This document shows, piece after piece, positions 30,445-41,535 of a DNA stretch of 64,000 bases; within the stretch, counting starts at the first letter, position 1; each line of letters opens with the position of its first letter. The notes beneath the pieces were generated by a model, which was not told where the DNA came from, ran no database searches, and was given only the letters and a program-made list of their open reading frames with translations. Position numbers and translations under genes: made by a program. Source of the DNA: Phymatolithon calcareum (lineage: Eukaryota > Rhodophyta > Florideophyceae > Hapalidiales); NCBI GenBank assembly GCA_977006965.1, contig OZ345354.1, forward strand, positions 1,922,001 to 1,986,000, given 5' to 3'.

Positions 30445-30826
30445 TAGTTGCAAAGAAACCGTCTTCGTTCTTCTTTTGCAACGGATTCACGGACAAATCG
30501 ATGAACGCTTCCCATTCGTGCTTCCTATAAATGATGCTGAAAAAGTGGGGACTAGCCACGAAGGGCGACTTCGTGAAAGATCGTAATTCGATTACTTTAT
30601 TCTTGAGCGCAACTCGGAGCACCATATCTTGCATATAAGATTCGTCTGCATATGTTCCCTCCAAGTTTCGAATTTCATCTCTCGGCCTTCTCCTAAGCCC
30701 AGAACCTTCACTTGAAGAATTGCTCGAAGCGTCAGCACAGCCCTCATTCGCTTCTACATTTGTCAATAGGCCCGTGACCGCCCGCTGCCGCCGACGCGTG
30801 AAAAGGGGTTCTTCCCCTCTCATGGA
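30445..30826. other. Unassigned stretch with competing open frames
   Basis: A minus-strand frame (30,395-30,859) is open for 154 codons with fairly protein-like composition (YMQDMVLRVALKNKVIELRS). The plus strand has interrupted frames. Nothing identifies either as real. Confidence 0.3.
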
Positions 30827-31309
30827 TTGGTGACTCTGCGGAACGGTCGAAAGGTGCAAATATGTAATCTACAGCAAGTGGAGGATGTGGAAGTTTCACA
30901 GGCAGTGTTCAGCACTGTCATTCTCTTCACGCACGCAAGTAACGCAATCGTGTCCGATATGGTGTCCATGACCATATTGCCAAGAACCGCTTCCACCTCG
31001 AGAACGCACTTTCTAAAAGTTCCCGAAAGTCACCTCGCTGCCGGTTTTTTTAGAGTGGGCGATGTCATATGGGTGACGAAGAATGTCGCAATGGTTCTGG
31101 AAGCGATTCGCAGCATTCGTCGCGAGCGCATGTGCGGTTTCTACAACTCGCATACAAATAAGGGCACTATTCTCGTGAGCAGTGGAAGGGGATTATCAGC
31201 CGTTCTCGCATCGTCTTACGCCACAGCAGTGAACCCATTTGCGGCACATGCTCACTCTTTCTTTGGTGTCACTTTTGCCGAGATATCGCGTTCGTTTCCT
31301 GGAAGGTAG
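30800..31309 (+). pseudogene. Hedgehog-type Hint (autoprocessing) domain fragment
   Basis: In order the frame reads HGLVTLRNGRKVQICNLQ, FTHASNAIVSDMVSMT, RTHFLKVPESHLAAGFFRVGDVIWV and YNSHTNKGTILVSS, then VLASSYATAVNPFAAHA. These are the blocks of a Hint domain (opening strand after the nucleophile, TxxH-like block, VGD turn, GtivV...aSxY end). The residue where the catalytic cysteine is expected (CFP in the family) reads phenylalanine (FFPSHG), and no start codon or signal peptide precedes it. The C-terminus is cut at about 31,303, where composite repeat sequence begins. An active Hint domain would cleave itself from its N-terminal partner; this one probably cannot. Confidence 0.6.
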
Positions 31310-33385
31310 CTTTTTCGTCTCTCTCCTCGCTTGTGGAGGCGTTTGCTCCCCCGGGTCCGCAACATTGTGCCATAGCCGTGCTCACTATCCGGTGGTTTGC
31401 GAAGCGATTTAAGCCCTCGTTTTAATGCACGCGCCTTCGTGGCCTCAGCGACGTGATTCTAGAATCAACAGGACTTTTTTCTGACTGCCTTTCTCATTTT
31501 GCTGATTTCTTCGACTGATCTCGCGTTCTTAGACATTCGCAAAATAAAAACTTATGTTGACTAAATCTTTTCCCTTTCCTCCACTTCTTCAACGTTACAC
31601 AAGGTATTTATGGTGCGAAGTGCAAGTCGAAACTATTATGCTTTACTGTTAACTCAGCAAGATCGTCGAATGAGAGCTGCATGCAAAGCACAATAAAGGC
31701 CGATAATCGGCAGACGGTTTGCTTCAACGTTTTGTACCTACCATCCATAAACGTTGCGGTCTGTCCTTGCAACTCCGGAAACGTCAAGATTTCTAGGACG
31801 AAGGGATGGCGCTAATTGCTCTCAGCTCGCCAACACGCAGACTCGAATGTATTACGCTGGATATCAGCCACAAGCGTTGTCAGACGTAGCATGTGGCAAA
31901 ATGCGCCGCTAAGGCACGCATTTCCAGGGGGGCACAGCGCGGCGGTCAGGCGGACGAAGTAATTCTGCGAAAGCGGTATCGCCAGCGAAGTTGGGCAGAA
32001 CAGCGGGCAAGCGTACGATTCAGTACAGTACTGCGAGGGCAGCGTCGCGGCATCATCTCCAGCCACGTGAGACAGAGCGGCATGAGGCAGCGGCGTATTG
32101 TGGTTTCCACTTGCCATAACGTCAATCAGACCTGTAGTTTTGACTATTATAGGCCAGTAGGCCCTCGGCGACGACACAGCGCTGCCATTTCGTGGACCAT
32201 AATTATTATGGTTCACTAGAAGACCAGACGAAAAATATAGTAAAATTCAGGTTGATCCAAGTCGAAAAGTTGAAACTGTTTGAAAGAAAACTGGTAAGCA
32301 TTTTTCTGTAATGATTGATTACAGTAGAGCATTGGAAACTTCATAGTTAACAATATTTCACTTCTGTCTACACATTTTCTTGAAACTGGATACGGTCCCG
32401 TAGGTGCGAACGACATAATTAGATTTTCCATCCAGTTTATGAGCATTGTTTTAGCCAGTGGGAGCGCTTGAAAGATAGGGTGTAGGTCCTTAATAATCAT
32501 TACTTCTTTATGTCCGCGCCTCCTCCCAGTACTATTAAGAGTACTCGACAAGAAGTACCGTTATCCGATTCCGTAACTGCTACATTTGGATGCACATTTA
32601 TGGGCATCTCTACCATGAAGCCTTAGACATTGTGTTATATAAACAACTTTGTAACAAAGGTTAGACCAGGAAGTAAAGCGTATTCTTAGTCTTTGTACCG
32701 TGCCATCAGTGCGATCATCGCGATGATGATTCCACTTGTTTGGCACTACATTTTTATAGTACTCTTGCGGACCGTCCCAGGTGAGACTATGTTTATTCCA
32801 GAACTATTGATGTGCTGCAATCGCAGCACCACCCGAATATATTTCACACTGGCCTGGATAGCCTACAGGGAAGCTTCTAGTAGTATTTACATTGCGCGCT
32901 GGTGAGCATTTGGGACTGCGGATGTAGACAAAAATCAACAAAAAGTAAACTACTGCTTGCCCAACTATTTTGACGAGAGTGACCATAACCCACATTGCGC
33001 GAGCAACCCAACTTCACCGGCAGCGTCAATCATAGGGTGGTGAATATGGAACCATTCACACCCCCGCGACAGAGCATTAGGCAAACTCCGCGTGGCATGT
33101 GTCGAAGAGCGAGCGACAAGACAGGCGGAGCGCCGTGCAAAACCTGCCACGACACTTCGCGTTGAGATATTTGAAGCCTCGCAACTCAGTACCGAATAGA
33201 TCTTCGACTCTATAAATGGTTTTATGCATTGGACCTAATGTGAAGCAAGTCGACGAACAAGAGGGAATGTGCGATTGACATCGACAAAATCCGCAAACCT
33301 CTCTGAAAAGGTATCCCTAATATCTGGGCCAAACAAGAAAAAATCCCCGTGCCGGAGTGTCATGGCGCACCATTGAGCATTTCAT
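31310..33385 (+). repeat. Composite repeat CR, copy 1 (left-truncated)
   Basis: Modules in order: a block with CTCGCTTGTGGAGGC and AATAAAAAC (31,330-31,570), a GC-rich block with GGCACAGCGCGGCGGTCAGG (31,665-32,215), an AT-rich block (32,220-32,550), a block with GGCATCTCTACCATGAAGCC (32,570-33,000), and the promoter/5' module with CTCTATAAATGG near 33,210. The last module continues into a diverged, frameshifted 5' end of the 24,012-type gene (KSANLSEKVSLISGP-like). The left end abuts the truncated Hint fragment. Confidence 0.75.
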
Positions 33386-33579
33386 AGCTGAACCTCCGCG
33401 CCGTGCTGAGTAGATTACGAGGGCACGATCCCACGGTGCACGATAAGATTATGGACCTCTGTGAGTTGTAGCAGAGACAAAAAATGAAAACTTTATTGAA
33501 AAACATTTAGGGTTTGGGTGCACTGGCGATGGGATTAGTGAGACCGGAGCTTCAATTGTGACTCGCTTTTCCGCAAACG

Positions 33580-34300
33580 GGTCACTAAACGTTAGTCTTC
33601 TTGCATGAAGGTAGCAACGCGTCATGCCCTATTTCTCACGGACGAATCTATTTAGTTTTCTTTGCGCATAATTACTGTCTCCAAGGATTGGGAACCGGCT
33701 GTTACTCAGATGTGAACAGATTTGTTGGCTTCTCCCGCTCCGAAACAATGCACCAAGAACAGAAATGTCAGCATCCGGAAGCCATAGTAGCTGTTCAAAT
33801 TCGATGCGCGCTGAATGTTGAACATGTTTGTAGACTGTAATATCTTTGAGAGGATGATCATTTGTCCAGGTTACGGGCAATTACGACCCTGTCGTTAACG
33901 CCGAGTAATTATTGTTGTTATCATCACGTTGCAATGCGGGTTGCAGTCGTGCCGCATTCTCAGATGTATGCAGTGGAACGAGCATCACGCCGCTTGTACA
34001 TCTGTCAAGTCGGTGCACTAGAAACACCTCCATGGGACTGCCATTTGGACTTTAATGTGCGGCACGCAACTCGTTCACCATGTACCTTGATTCGCGACCC
34101 CCGTTCGGTCGGTTTTCACGCGGAGCACTAGAAATCCTGCAGGTCTGTCCACTGATACATAATGCTCAGTGCGAAATAATATCGAAATTCCAGTGCCAAC
34201 TCGTCAAGCCTGCGGAGACGCTCGCGGGCGGGTGACGAGGAAATAATACCGGTACTGCTGGCTCGCTGGTTGATAACGCATAGATGAAATGCCGTTTTAA
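33580..34300 (-). pseudogene. TruC/RluA-type pseudouridine synthase, degraded copy 1
   Basis: On the minus strand the C-terminal part is well preserved: TNDHPLKDITVYKHVQHSAR, FEQLLWLPDADISVLGAL, RSGRSQQICSHLSNSRFPIL and GDSNYAQRKLNRFV. This matches the tRNA/rRNA pseudouridine synthase ending (RTGRxHQIRxHL...PIxGDxxYG). The N-terminal part is shattered by frameshifts, and the catalytic HRLDRxTSG block is not recoverable. The reading frames differ from those kept in the other two copies, so the copies decayed independently. Confidence 0.65.
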
Positions 34301-35249
34301 TTGACCATGCACACAATTTTGGTATCTCGGCAAGAGCAACGGAGTTGGGAAGCAAACCGGAGAGGTCGAAATTTGAAAATGGATAGTGAAAGTGGGAGAG
34401 GTCAGGCGTGTTCGAACATGAGATTGCGTGGTACTAGTATTGATATTGATGATAGACTCTTCAGGCTCAGAGTGCCGTGTAATTGGGTATTGACATATGA
34501 GCCAATTGTATTTTCAGCTAGAATAAGTCCATTTTCTGGTCTGATTCAGGTCTTGATTCAGGAAGGCAATTCGTGTCTGTACATGGTGTCCCGTCCAGCA
34601 GGCTTTATGCATGTGCAATAGGAACACGTACTTCCGTGAAGAACCTGTCACCATCCCGTCCCTTATTTTGGTGACGGCGGTAGTGCTGTTTTCGACGCAG
34701 ATCGAGATGGATGCTAGCTGATTGAAGAGATTAATTATCTCTAGAATTGGGTGCGGTGGAGAAGCAAGCAGTTGCTTTGGTGATGACGTCTCAAGATCTC
34801 AATGGTTAATTTTTCAGAGAGATTCATATGGGAACAACAACTTAGAAACTCAATGACGCGAGAAAGACGAATGACTCAGACTGGACATTCGATTCGCCAT
34901 GCGCAGTGCTATCGCTGAGGAATGGACAGTCTTTTTCAGTTTCCCTGAGCCTTCCAACAAAATCGGGACTGGAAGTCCCAACCCGTGCGTAAAAATCGTT
35001 TGAAAAGTGAACGCAATTAGTCTTCGGGTGATCCCTTCATCAATGCTTAAATATGTAGACTGTAGGAAAGTAATACTACGAAAGTTACAGATTCGACAAA
35101 ATCTACGATTTCCCTGCCCTCCCTTTGATCTAAGGTGGAACAAATATTGCAAAAAATTAAGTACTAGAACATCAATTGGCTTGGCGTGTTGCGACCGACG
35201 TACAGCATACCACGGGCTACGTTCGTAGAGAAGAAAGAGCCTTATGTCT
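34301..35249. other. Repeat-derived coding remnants
   Basis: A plus-strand frame (34,379-34,600, MDSESGRGQ.. with IDIDDRLFRLRVPCNWVLTYEP) is conserved at 53,815-54,050 and 59,944-60,179 and looks like real but unidentified protein. A further block at 35,000-35,230 recurs at 38,150-38,375. Neither is intact. Confidence 0.5.
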
Positions 35250-35460
35250 TACCTCCCAATGTTCTTTAGAGCAGTGGCAGGAGGTAACGCTACATGCTCT
35301 GTTCGAATTTTGTAACTACTATGTCATAGAATTGTCAGCATGCACCATCTCTGACTCTTTTCGCTCACATCATCCATTCTCGTTTCCGGTCGAACCCTCC
35401 CTAATCTCACTCTGAATTTTCACTTGAACTCAACCATCACTGATTACTTTCTGATCTACC
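35250..35460 (+). repeat. HPM repeat, copy 5
   Basis: The left arm is altered (ACCTCCCA, facing TGGCAGGAGGT), so it can still pair partially. The downstream family sequence GTTCGAATTTTGTAACTACTA is kept. Confidence 0.7.
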
Positions 35461-35624
35461 AACATTAATCACAACTATTCACTCGCACATTAAAAGGACC
35501 AGTACAACCGCTTCCATCACCGAGTCACCGACAGTTCCAGCTTCTTCTTTACCACCGCTCGCTCAGCCTACGTTCTCTATGCCTCTGCCCATCACTAAGT
35601 GCACCCCGTTTCCTGCATCCCTTG

Positions 35625-35860
35625 GACAGGATTGCTTCGTGTCCTGCCAATATTCTTTAGAGCAGTGGCAGGAGGTACCGTAACATGCTTTTTTCGAATT
35701 CCGTAACTACTGTATCATAGAATTGTCAGCATGGAACATCTCTGACTATTTTCGCTCATATCACTCATTCTCGTTTCCACTCCCATCCACCGTAAGGTCA
35801 GACCGAATATCTACCTGAACTCAACCATCACTGAATACGATTTAAAAATCTGAAAACTAT
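35625..35860 (+). repeat. HPM repeat, copy 6
   Basis: The arms are at 35,642-35,649 and 35,666-35,673. It continues through GAATACGATTTAAAAATCTG without interruption, another empty site relative to copy 2. Confidence 0.8.
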
Positions 35861-35999
35861 ATGGTTGTTTCCGAAGTCGGGTGATTAAGAAGCAGTACAC
35901 TTTCAATAATTCTGCAGGTTGATGGCATTTTTACGAAACTGCATCTAAGAAACTGAACGACAGACTGATATAAGTCTGTTGTTCCTGTTTTTATCGAAA

Positions 36000-38048
36000 T
36001 CACCAATCATGTCTGTCCGGCTGCCAAACGGCGGTGAAGGCGTTTCTGAAGATATCTCTCGTGCACTGAAGCTAGCAAAAAAGATCACATGGCAAGACCA
36101 AATTTTTTAAATCAGCAAAGGAACAAGTGAAATTAATTGTTCACCAAATGGCAGTGCCGTGGGGACCTCCTGGGCTTGGTCAGTCCTAACCAGAGGTCCT
36201 CTTTTATGTCTGACACATGTAAATCTGAACTCCGACATCGTATTTATAGATTCTAGCTATACTCAGTCCATAATGCTGGAGCAACACCTTCACCAATTCC
36301 GCCTACTGTACGACATGCCAACTGACGTGCTATTTCCCGCAGTCGCACTGCGGTGCCCCCGCCGGCAGAAAAGATCCCGCCCACAGCAGCGCCAAAAATA
36401 ATTTGTGCCGCTCAGTCTCTGTAGTTTCCCGCAGGCAGCTTTTTGTTCCTCTCTCCTCGCTTGTGGAGGCATTTTTCCCCGCTGGTCTGCCCTGCTGTGC
36501 CATAACCGAGCTCACTATCTGGAGGTTTGGGAAGAGTGTAAGTCCTTATTTCAATGCGAGCGCCTTCGTGGCCTCAGCAACGTACTTCTTGAATCATCAG
36601 GACTTTTTTCTGACTGCCTTTCTCATTTTGTTGATTTGTCCGACTTACCTCGCGTCCTTCGATTGTCGCAAAATAAAAACATATGTTTACTTAATTTTTT
36701 CCCTTTTCTCCACTTCTTCAACGTTACACAAGGTATTTCTGGTGCAAAGAGGAAGTCCGAAATATGATACTTTTCTTTTAACTTAGCAAGAACGTCGAAT
36801 GAGAGCTGCATGCAAAGCACAATAAAGCCCGATAATCGGCAGACGTTTTGCTCCAACGTTTTGTACCTACCAACTACAAACGCCGCGGTCTGTCCTTGCG
36901 AATCCGAAAACGCCACGATATCTGCGACGAAGGAACGGCGCTAATTGCTCTCTGCTCGTTAACAGACGGAGTAGAATGTAATACGTTGGAAATCATCCAA
37001 AAGCGTTGTCAGACGTAGCATTTGGCAGAATGCGCCGCTAAGGCATGAATTTCCAGCGGGATGCAGCGCGGCGGTCTGGCGGAAGAAGTAGTTCGACGAA
37101 AGCCGTGTCGAGGTATACATCGCCAGCGCGGTGGGGCAGAACAGCGGTCAAGCGTACGATTCAGTACAGCACGGCGAGGGCGGCGTCGCGGCATCATCTC
37201 TAGCGGCGTGAGACAGAGAAGCATGGGGCAGCTGTGTATAGTGGTTTCCACGTGCCATACAGTCAATCAGACCTCTGGTTGAGACCAGTATGGAGCAGTA
37301 GGCCCTCGGCGAGGAAACGGCGGTGGCATTTGATGGACAATTAAGGTTTACTAAACCGGTCAGACGAAAAATATAGTAAAATTTAGGTTATTCCAAGGCG
37401 AAAAGTTGAAACTGTTTGAAAGTACCTTGGTAAGCATTTTTCTGTAATGATTGGTTACAGCCGAGTATTGGAAACTTCACTTCTTTCTACACATTACAGT
37501 ATCTTGAAACTGGATACTCTTCCGTGGATGCAAACGATATATTTAAATTGTTCATCCGATTTATGAGGATGGTTTCGGCCAGTGAGAGCGTTTGAAGGAT
37601 AGGGTTTAGTTCCTTAATAATCATTACTTCTTGATGTCCGCGCCTCCTGCAAGTACTAATAAGAGCCCTGGGAAAGAAGTACAGCTATCCGATTCCGTAG
37701 CTCTCGGTCGACAACTACTTTGGCCACGGACGAGAGTCACCACTGCCCATATTGCGCGAGCAGCCCAACTTCACCGCCACCCTCAATCATGGCGTGGTGA
37801 ATAGGGTACTATTTACACCCCCACGACAGAGCATCAGGCAAACTCCGCGTAGCGAGTGTCGAAGAGCGAGGTACAGGACAGACGGAGCGTCGTGCAAAAC
37901 CTGCTGAAGAGCGAGCTAGCCCCAGTACAGCGACAATTCGCGTTGAGATTTTTGAAGCATCGCAACTCAGTATCGAATATATCTTCGACTCTATAAATGG
38001 TTTTATGCATAGGACGTAAAGTGAAGCAAGTCGACTCACAAGATGGAA
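36000..38048 (+). repeat. Composite repeat CR, copy 2
   Basis: It begins with the GTCTGTCCGGCTGCCAAACGG module and continues with the TGTCTGACACATGTAAA module (36,200), the CTCGCTTGTGGAGGCATTT and AATAAAAACATATG block (36,450-36,690), the GC-rich block (36,800-37,345) and the AT-rich block. The CATCTCTACCATG module is missing: at about 37,695 the sequence jumps to the late part. It ends with CTCTATAAATGG (37,989) and AAGATGGAAT, i.e. the promoter plus the first codons of the 24,012-type gene. Confidence 0.75.
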
Positions 38049-38394
38049 TATGGAATCGCCGAGGGGCGAACAGTCTTTCCTAGTTTCCCTGAGCCTTCCA
38101 ACACAATCGAGGTTAGAAATCCCAACCTCGGCGTACCAAGCTTTAGAAAGTGAATGCAGTTACTCTTCAGGGAAACCCTTCATCAATGCTTGAATATGAG
38201 GAGTGTTGGAAAACAATACTACGAAAGTTACAGATTCGACAAAATCTACGATTGTTCCTACCCTCCGTGTGATTTAATGTCTATGGAGGAACCGATATTG
38301 CAAAAATTAAGTCCTAGAACACTAATTGGCTTAGCGTGTTTGGACCGAAGTACAGCATACCACGGGCTACGTTTGTAGAGAAGAAAGAGCCGCA

Positions 38395-40470
38395 GTATGT
38401 TGTTCCTGTTTTTATCGAAATCACTAATCATGTCTATCCAGCTGCCAAACGGCGGAGAAACAGTTTCTGAAGATATTCCTCGTGCACTGAAGGTAGCAAA
38501 AAAGTTCAAACGGCATGACGAGATTTTTTCAAATCAGCAAAGGAACCAGTGAAACTAAGTGTCCGCCAAATGGCGGTGCTGTGTGGACCTCTTGCGCCTG
38601 GCCGGTCCTAACCAGAGGTACACCTCTATGTCTGACACATGTAAAACTGAACTCCGACCTCGTATTGATAGCTTCTAGCAATACTCAGTCCAGCATGCTG
38701 GAACAATACCTTCGCCAACTTCGCTTAGTGTGGCAGATTCCAACTGCCGTGCTATTTCCCGCAGTCGCATTGCAGTGCCCCCCCCGCCGCCACAAAATAT
38801 CCCGCCCACCGCAGTGGCGAGAGTAATTTGTGTCGCTCCGTGTCTTAAGTTTGCCACAGGCATCTTTTCATATGTCTCTCCTCGCTTGTGGAGGCATTTA
38901 CCCCCCTTTTCTGCACCGTTGTGCCATAACCGCGCTCAAAATCTGGTGGTTTGGGAAGCGATTTAAGCCTTCATTTCAATGCGCACGTCTTCGTGGCCTC
39001 AGAAACGTACTTCTAGAATCAACAGGACTTTTTTCTGACTACCTTTCTCATTTTGCTGATTTGTCCGACGTAGCTCGCGTTCTTCGGCTTTCGCAAAATA
39101 AAAACATATGTTGACTAAATATATTCCTTTCCTCCACTTCTTCATCGTTATACAATGTATTTCTGGTGCGAAGGGGAAGTCAAAATTATTACTTTACTTT
39201 TAACTTAGCAAGAACGTCGAATGAGAGCTACATGTAAAGCACAATCAAGCCCGATAATCGGCAGACGCTTTGCTCCAACGTTTTGTATCTACCATGAACA
39301 AACGCCGTGGACTCTCCTTGCGACCCTGAAACGCCAATGTCTCTACGACGAAGGGACGGCGCTAATTGATCTCAACTCGCAAACACGCAGAGTCGAATGT
39401 ATTACGTTGGAGATCAGCCACAATCGTGGTCAGACATTATGTTTGGCAGAATGCGCCACTAAGACGCGCATTTCGAGGGCGGGCCAGCGGGGTGGTCAGG
39501 CGAACGAAGTAGTTCGGCGAAAGCGGTGTAGAGGTATACATCACCAGCGCTGTTGGGCAGAACAGCAGGCAAGCCTACGATTCAGTACAGAACCGCGATG
39601 GCGGCGTTGCAGCATCATCTCCAGTGGCGTGAGGCAGAGCGGCATGGGGTAGCGGTGTATGGTGGTTTCCACTTGCCATACCGTCAATTAGCCCTGTGGT
39701 TGGGAACATTATGGGCCAGAAGGCCCTCAGCGACGAAACGGCGCTGCCATGTGGTGGACAATTATGGTTAACTAAAGGATTAGTCGAAAAGAAGTACCGT
39801 TGTCCGATTCCGTAACTGCTACGTTTGGATGCTCATTTAAATATGGGCATCTCTACCTTGAAGACTTACACATTATATTATATGAACAACTTTGACCTCG
39901 AAGTAAAGCTTATTTCTAGTCTTTGTGCCGCGCCTTCAGTGCGATCATCGCGATGATGATGATTCCACTTGTTTTGCACTACATTAATATAGTACTCTTG
40001 CAGACCGTCCCAGGTGAGATTATGTTTTTTCAAGAACTATAGATGTGCTACAATCGCAGCACCACAGGAAGATACTTCACACTGGCCTGGATAGCCTACA
40101 GGGAGGTTTCCACTAGTATTTACATTGCGCGCTGGTGGTGATGTGGGACTACGGATGTAGAGAAAAACCAGCAAAAGTAAACTTCTGTTTGCCCAACTAT
40201 TTTGACCAAGGATGAAAGTCACCACCGCCCACATTGCGCGAGCAGCCCAACTTAACCCGCAACTTCAATCGTGGGGTGGTGAATAGGGAACCATTCACAC
40301 CCCCGCGACAGAGCGTCAGGCAAACTCCGCGTGGCGTGTGTCGAAGAGCGACCGATAGGACAGGCGAAGCGCCGTGCAAACCCTGCCGCAACACTTCGAG
40401 TTGAGATGTTTTAAGCATCGGAACTCAGTACCGAATAGATGTTCGAATCTATAAATGGTTTTATCGAGTA
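38395..40470 (+). repeat. Composite repeat CR, copy 3
   Basis: Same module order as copy 2, but the AT-rich block after the GC-rich block is lost (junction near 39,777) and the CATCTCTACC module is kept (39,845). The promoter module ends at 40,450 (ATCTATAAATGG) and is cut at once by unrelated sequence, with no coding remnant. Confidence 0.75.
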
Positions 40471-41535
40471 TGAATACATTGTGTCTGGCCGTTCAACATT
40501 ACTGGACAGTAAATTGCTTCAAGATCGAGTTTTGCCGAGTTTTCATCCTATGCTATTAGATACCTGTCGTAACTGTTAAACAGTATAAAATATTTTTGCG
40601 GATATACAGTATGACAATTACCTCTTGACCTGACTAATATTAAGTCCAATTAACTTATGCTAAAAATAAAATTAAATAAATTTTAAAACTAAAGTTATGG
40701 TACTGCGCGAGCGAGCGAGCCCACCAATTCCATAACTTTAGTTATGGTATTAGCGGAGATGTTGAGTTATGACACCCATGTTTCTAAGAATTTAATTGGA
40801 CGATATTATCGAAATGATTGGACTACATTCATCGGGTGCTATCATTTCATTCATTTAATTGGACGAGATAGTCGAAATGATTGGACCACATTCATTGGGT
40901 TCTGTGATTTCCTTGGACGAGATAATCGAAACGATTGGACCACATTCATCGCGTTCTGTGATTTCATTGGACCTCTCAGAGATTAAAATTTGCAGATTTT
41001 GCAATTTAAAAAAATTGACAATTTTACGTGTTCGCCAATATTTTGGCTATTGAAAAGTTGGACGTTTCCGAAATTTTGAAGATTCCCGCCTTCTTTGAGA
41101 CTTTCGAAGAGGCGTTTTGAAGCGCCTCCCTTACTTAAATTCTCTCAAATCCTCCAGATTTCGCATATTGAAATCATTTTCCACTTCACGAGCACCAGTA
41201 GCTCCCCGTTTCCTGTATCCCTTGGACACGATTGCTTCATTGGACGAAATCGTCGAAATGATTGGACCACATTTATCTCGTTCTGAGATTTCATTGGACC
41301 ACTCAGAGATTAAAATTTGTAGAATTTACAACTTAAAATAATTGAAAATTTTCTGTGTTCGCCAATATTTTGGCCATTGAAAAGTTGGACGTTTCAAAAA
41401 TTCTGCAGATTGCCGCCTTCTTTGAGACTTTCAAAGAGGCGTTTTGACCCGCCTCCCTGACTTATATTCCAAGAAAATTTGCAGATTTCGCATATTGAAT
41501 TGATCTCCCACTCCACGAGCACCGCCAGCTAGCCA
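40471..41535. repeat. DR-A, copy 2, with its left junction sequence
   Basis: The left junction (40,480-40,686: CTGTCGTAACTGTTAAACAG, then AT-rich) also precedes the copies at 51,837 and 57,953. A hairpin follows with perfect 14-bp arms AACTAAAGTTATGG (40,687-40,700) and CCATAACTTTAGTT (40,730-40,743), enclosing a GCGAGC-repeat loop. The body is nearly identical to copy 1 at 10,741-11,490. Confidence 0.85.
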
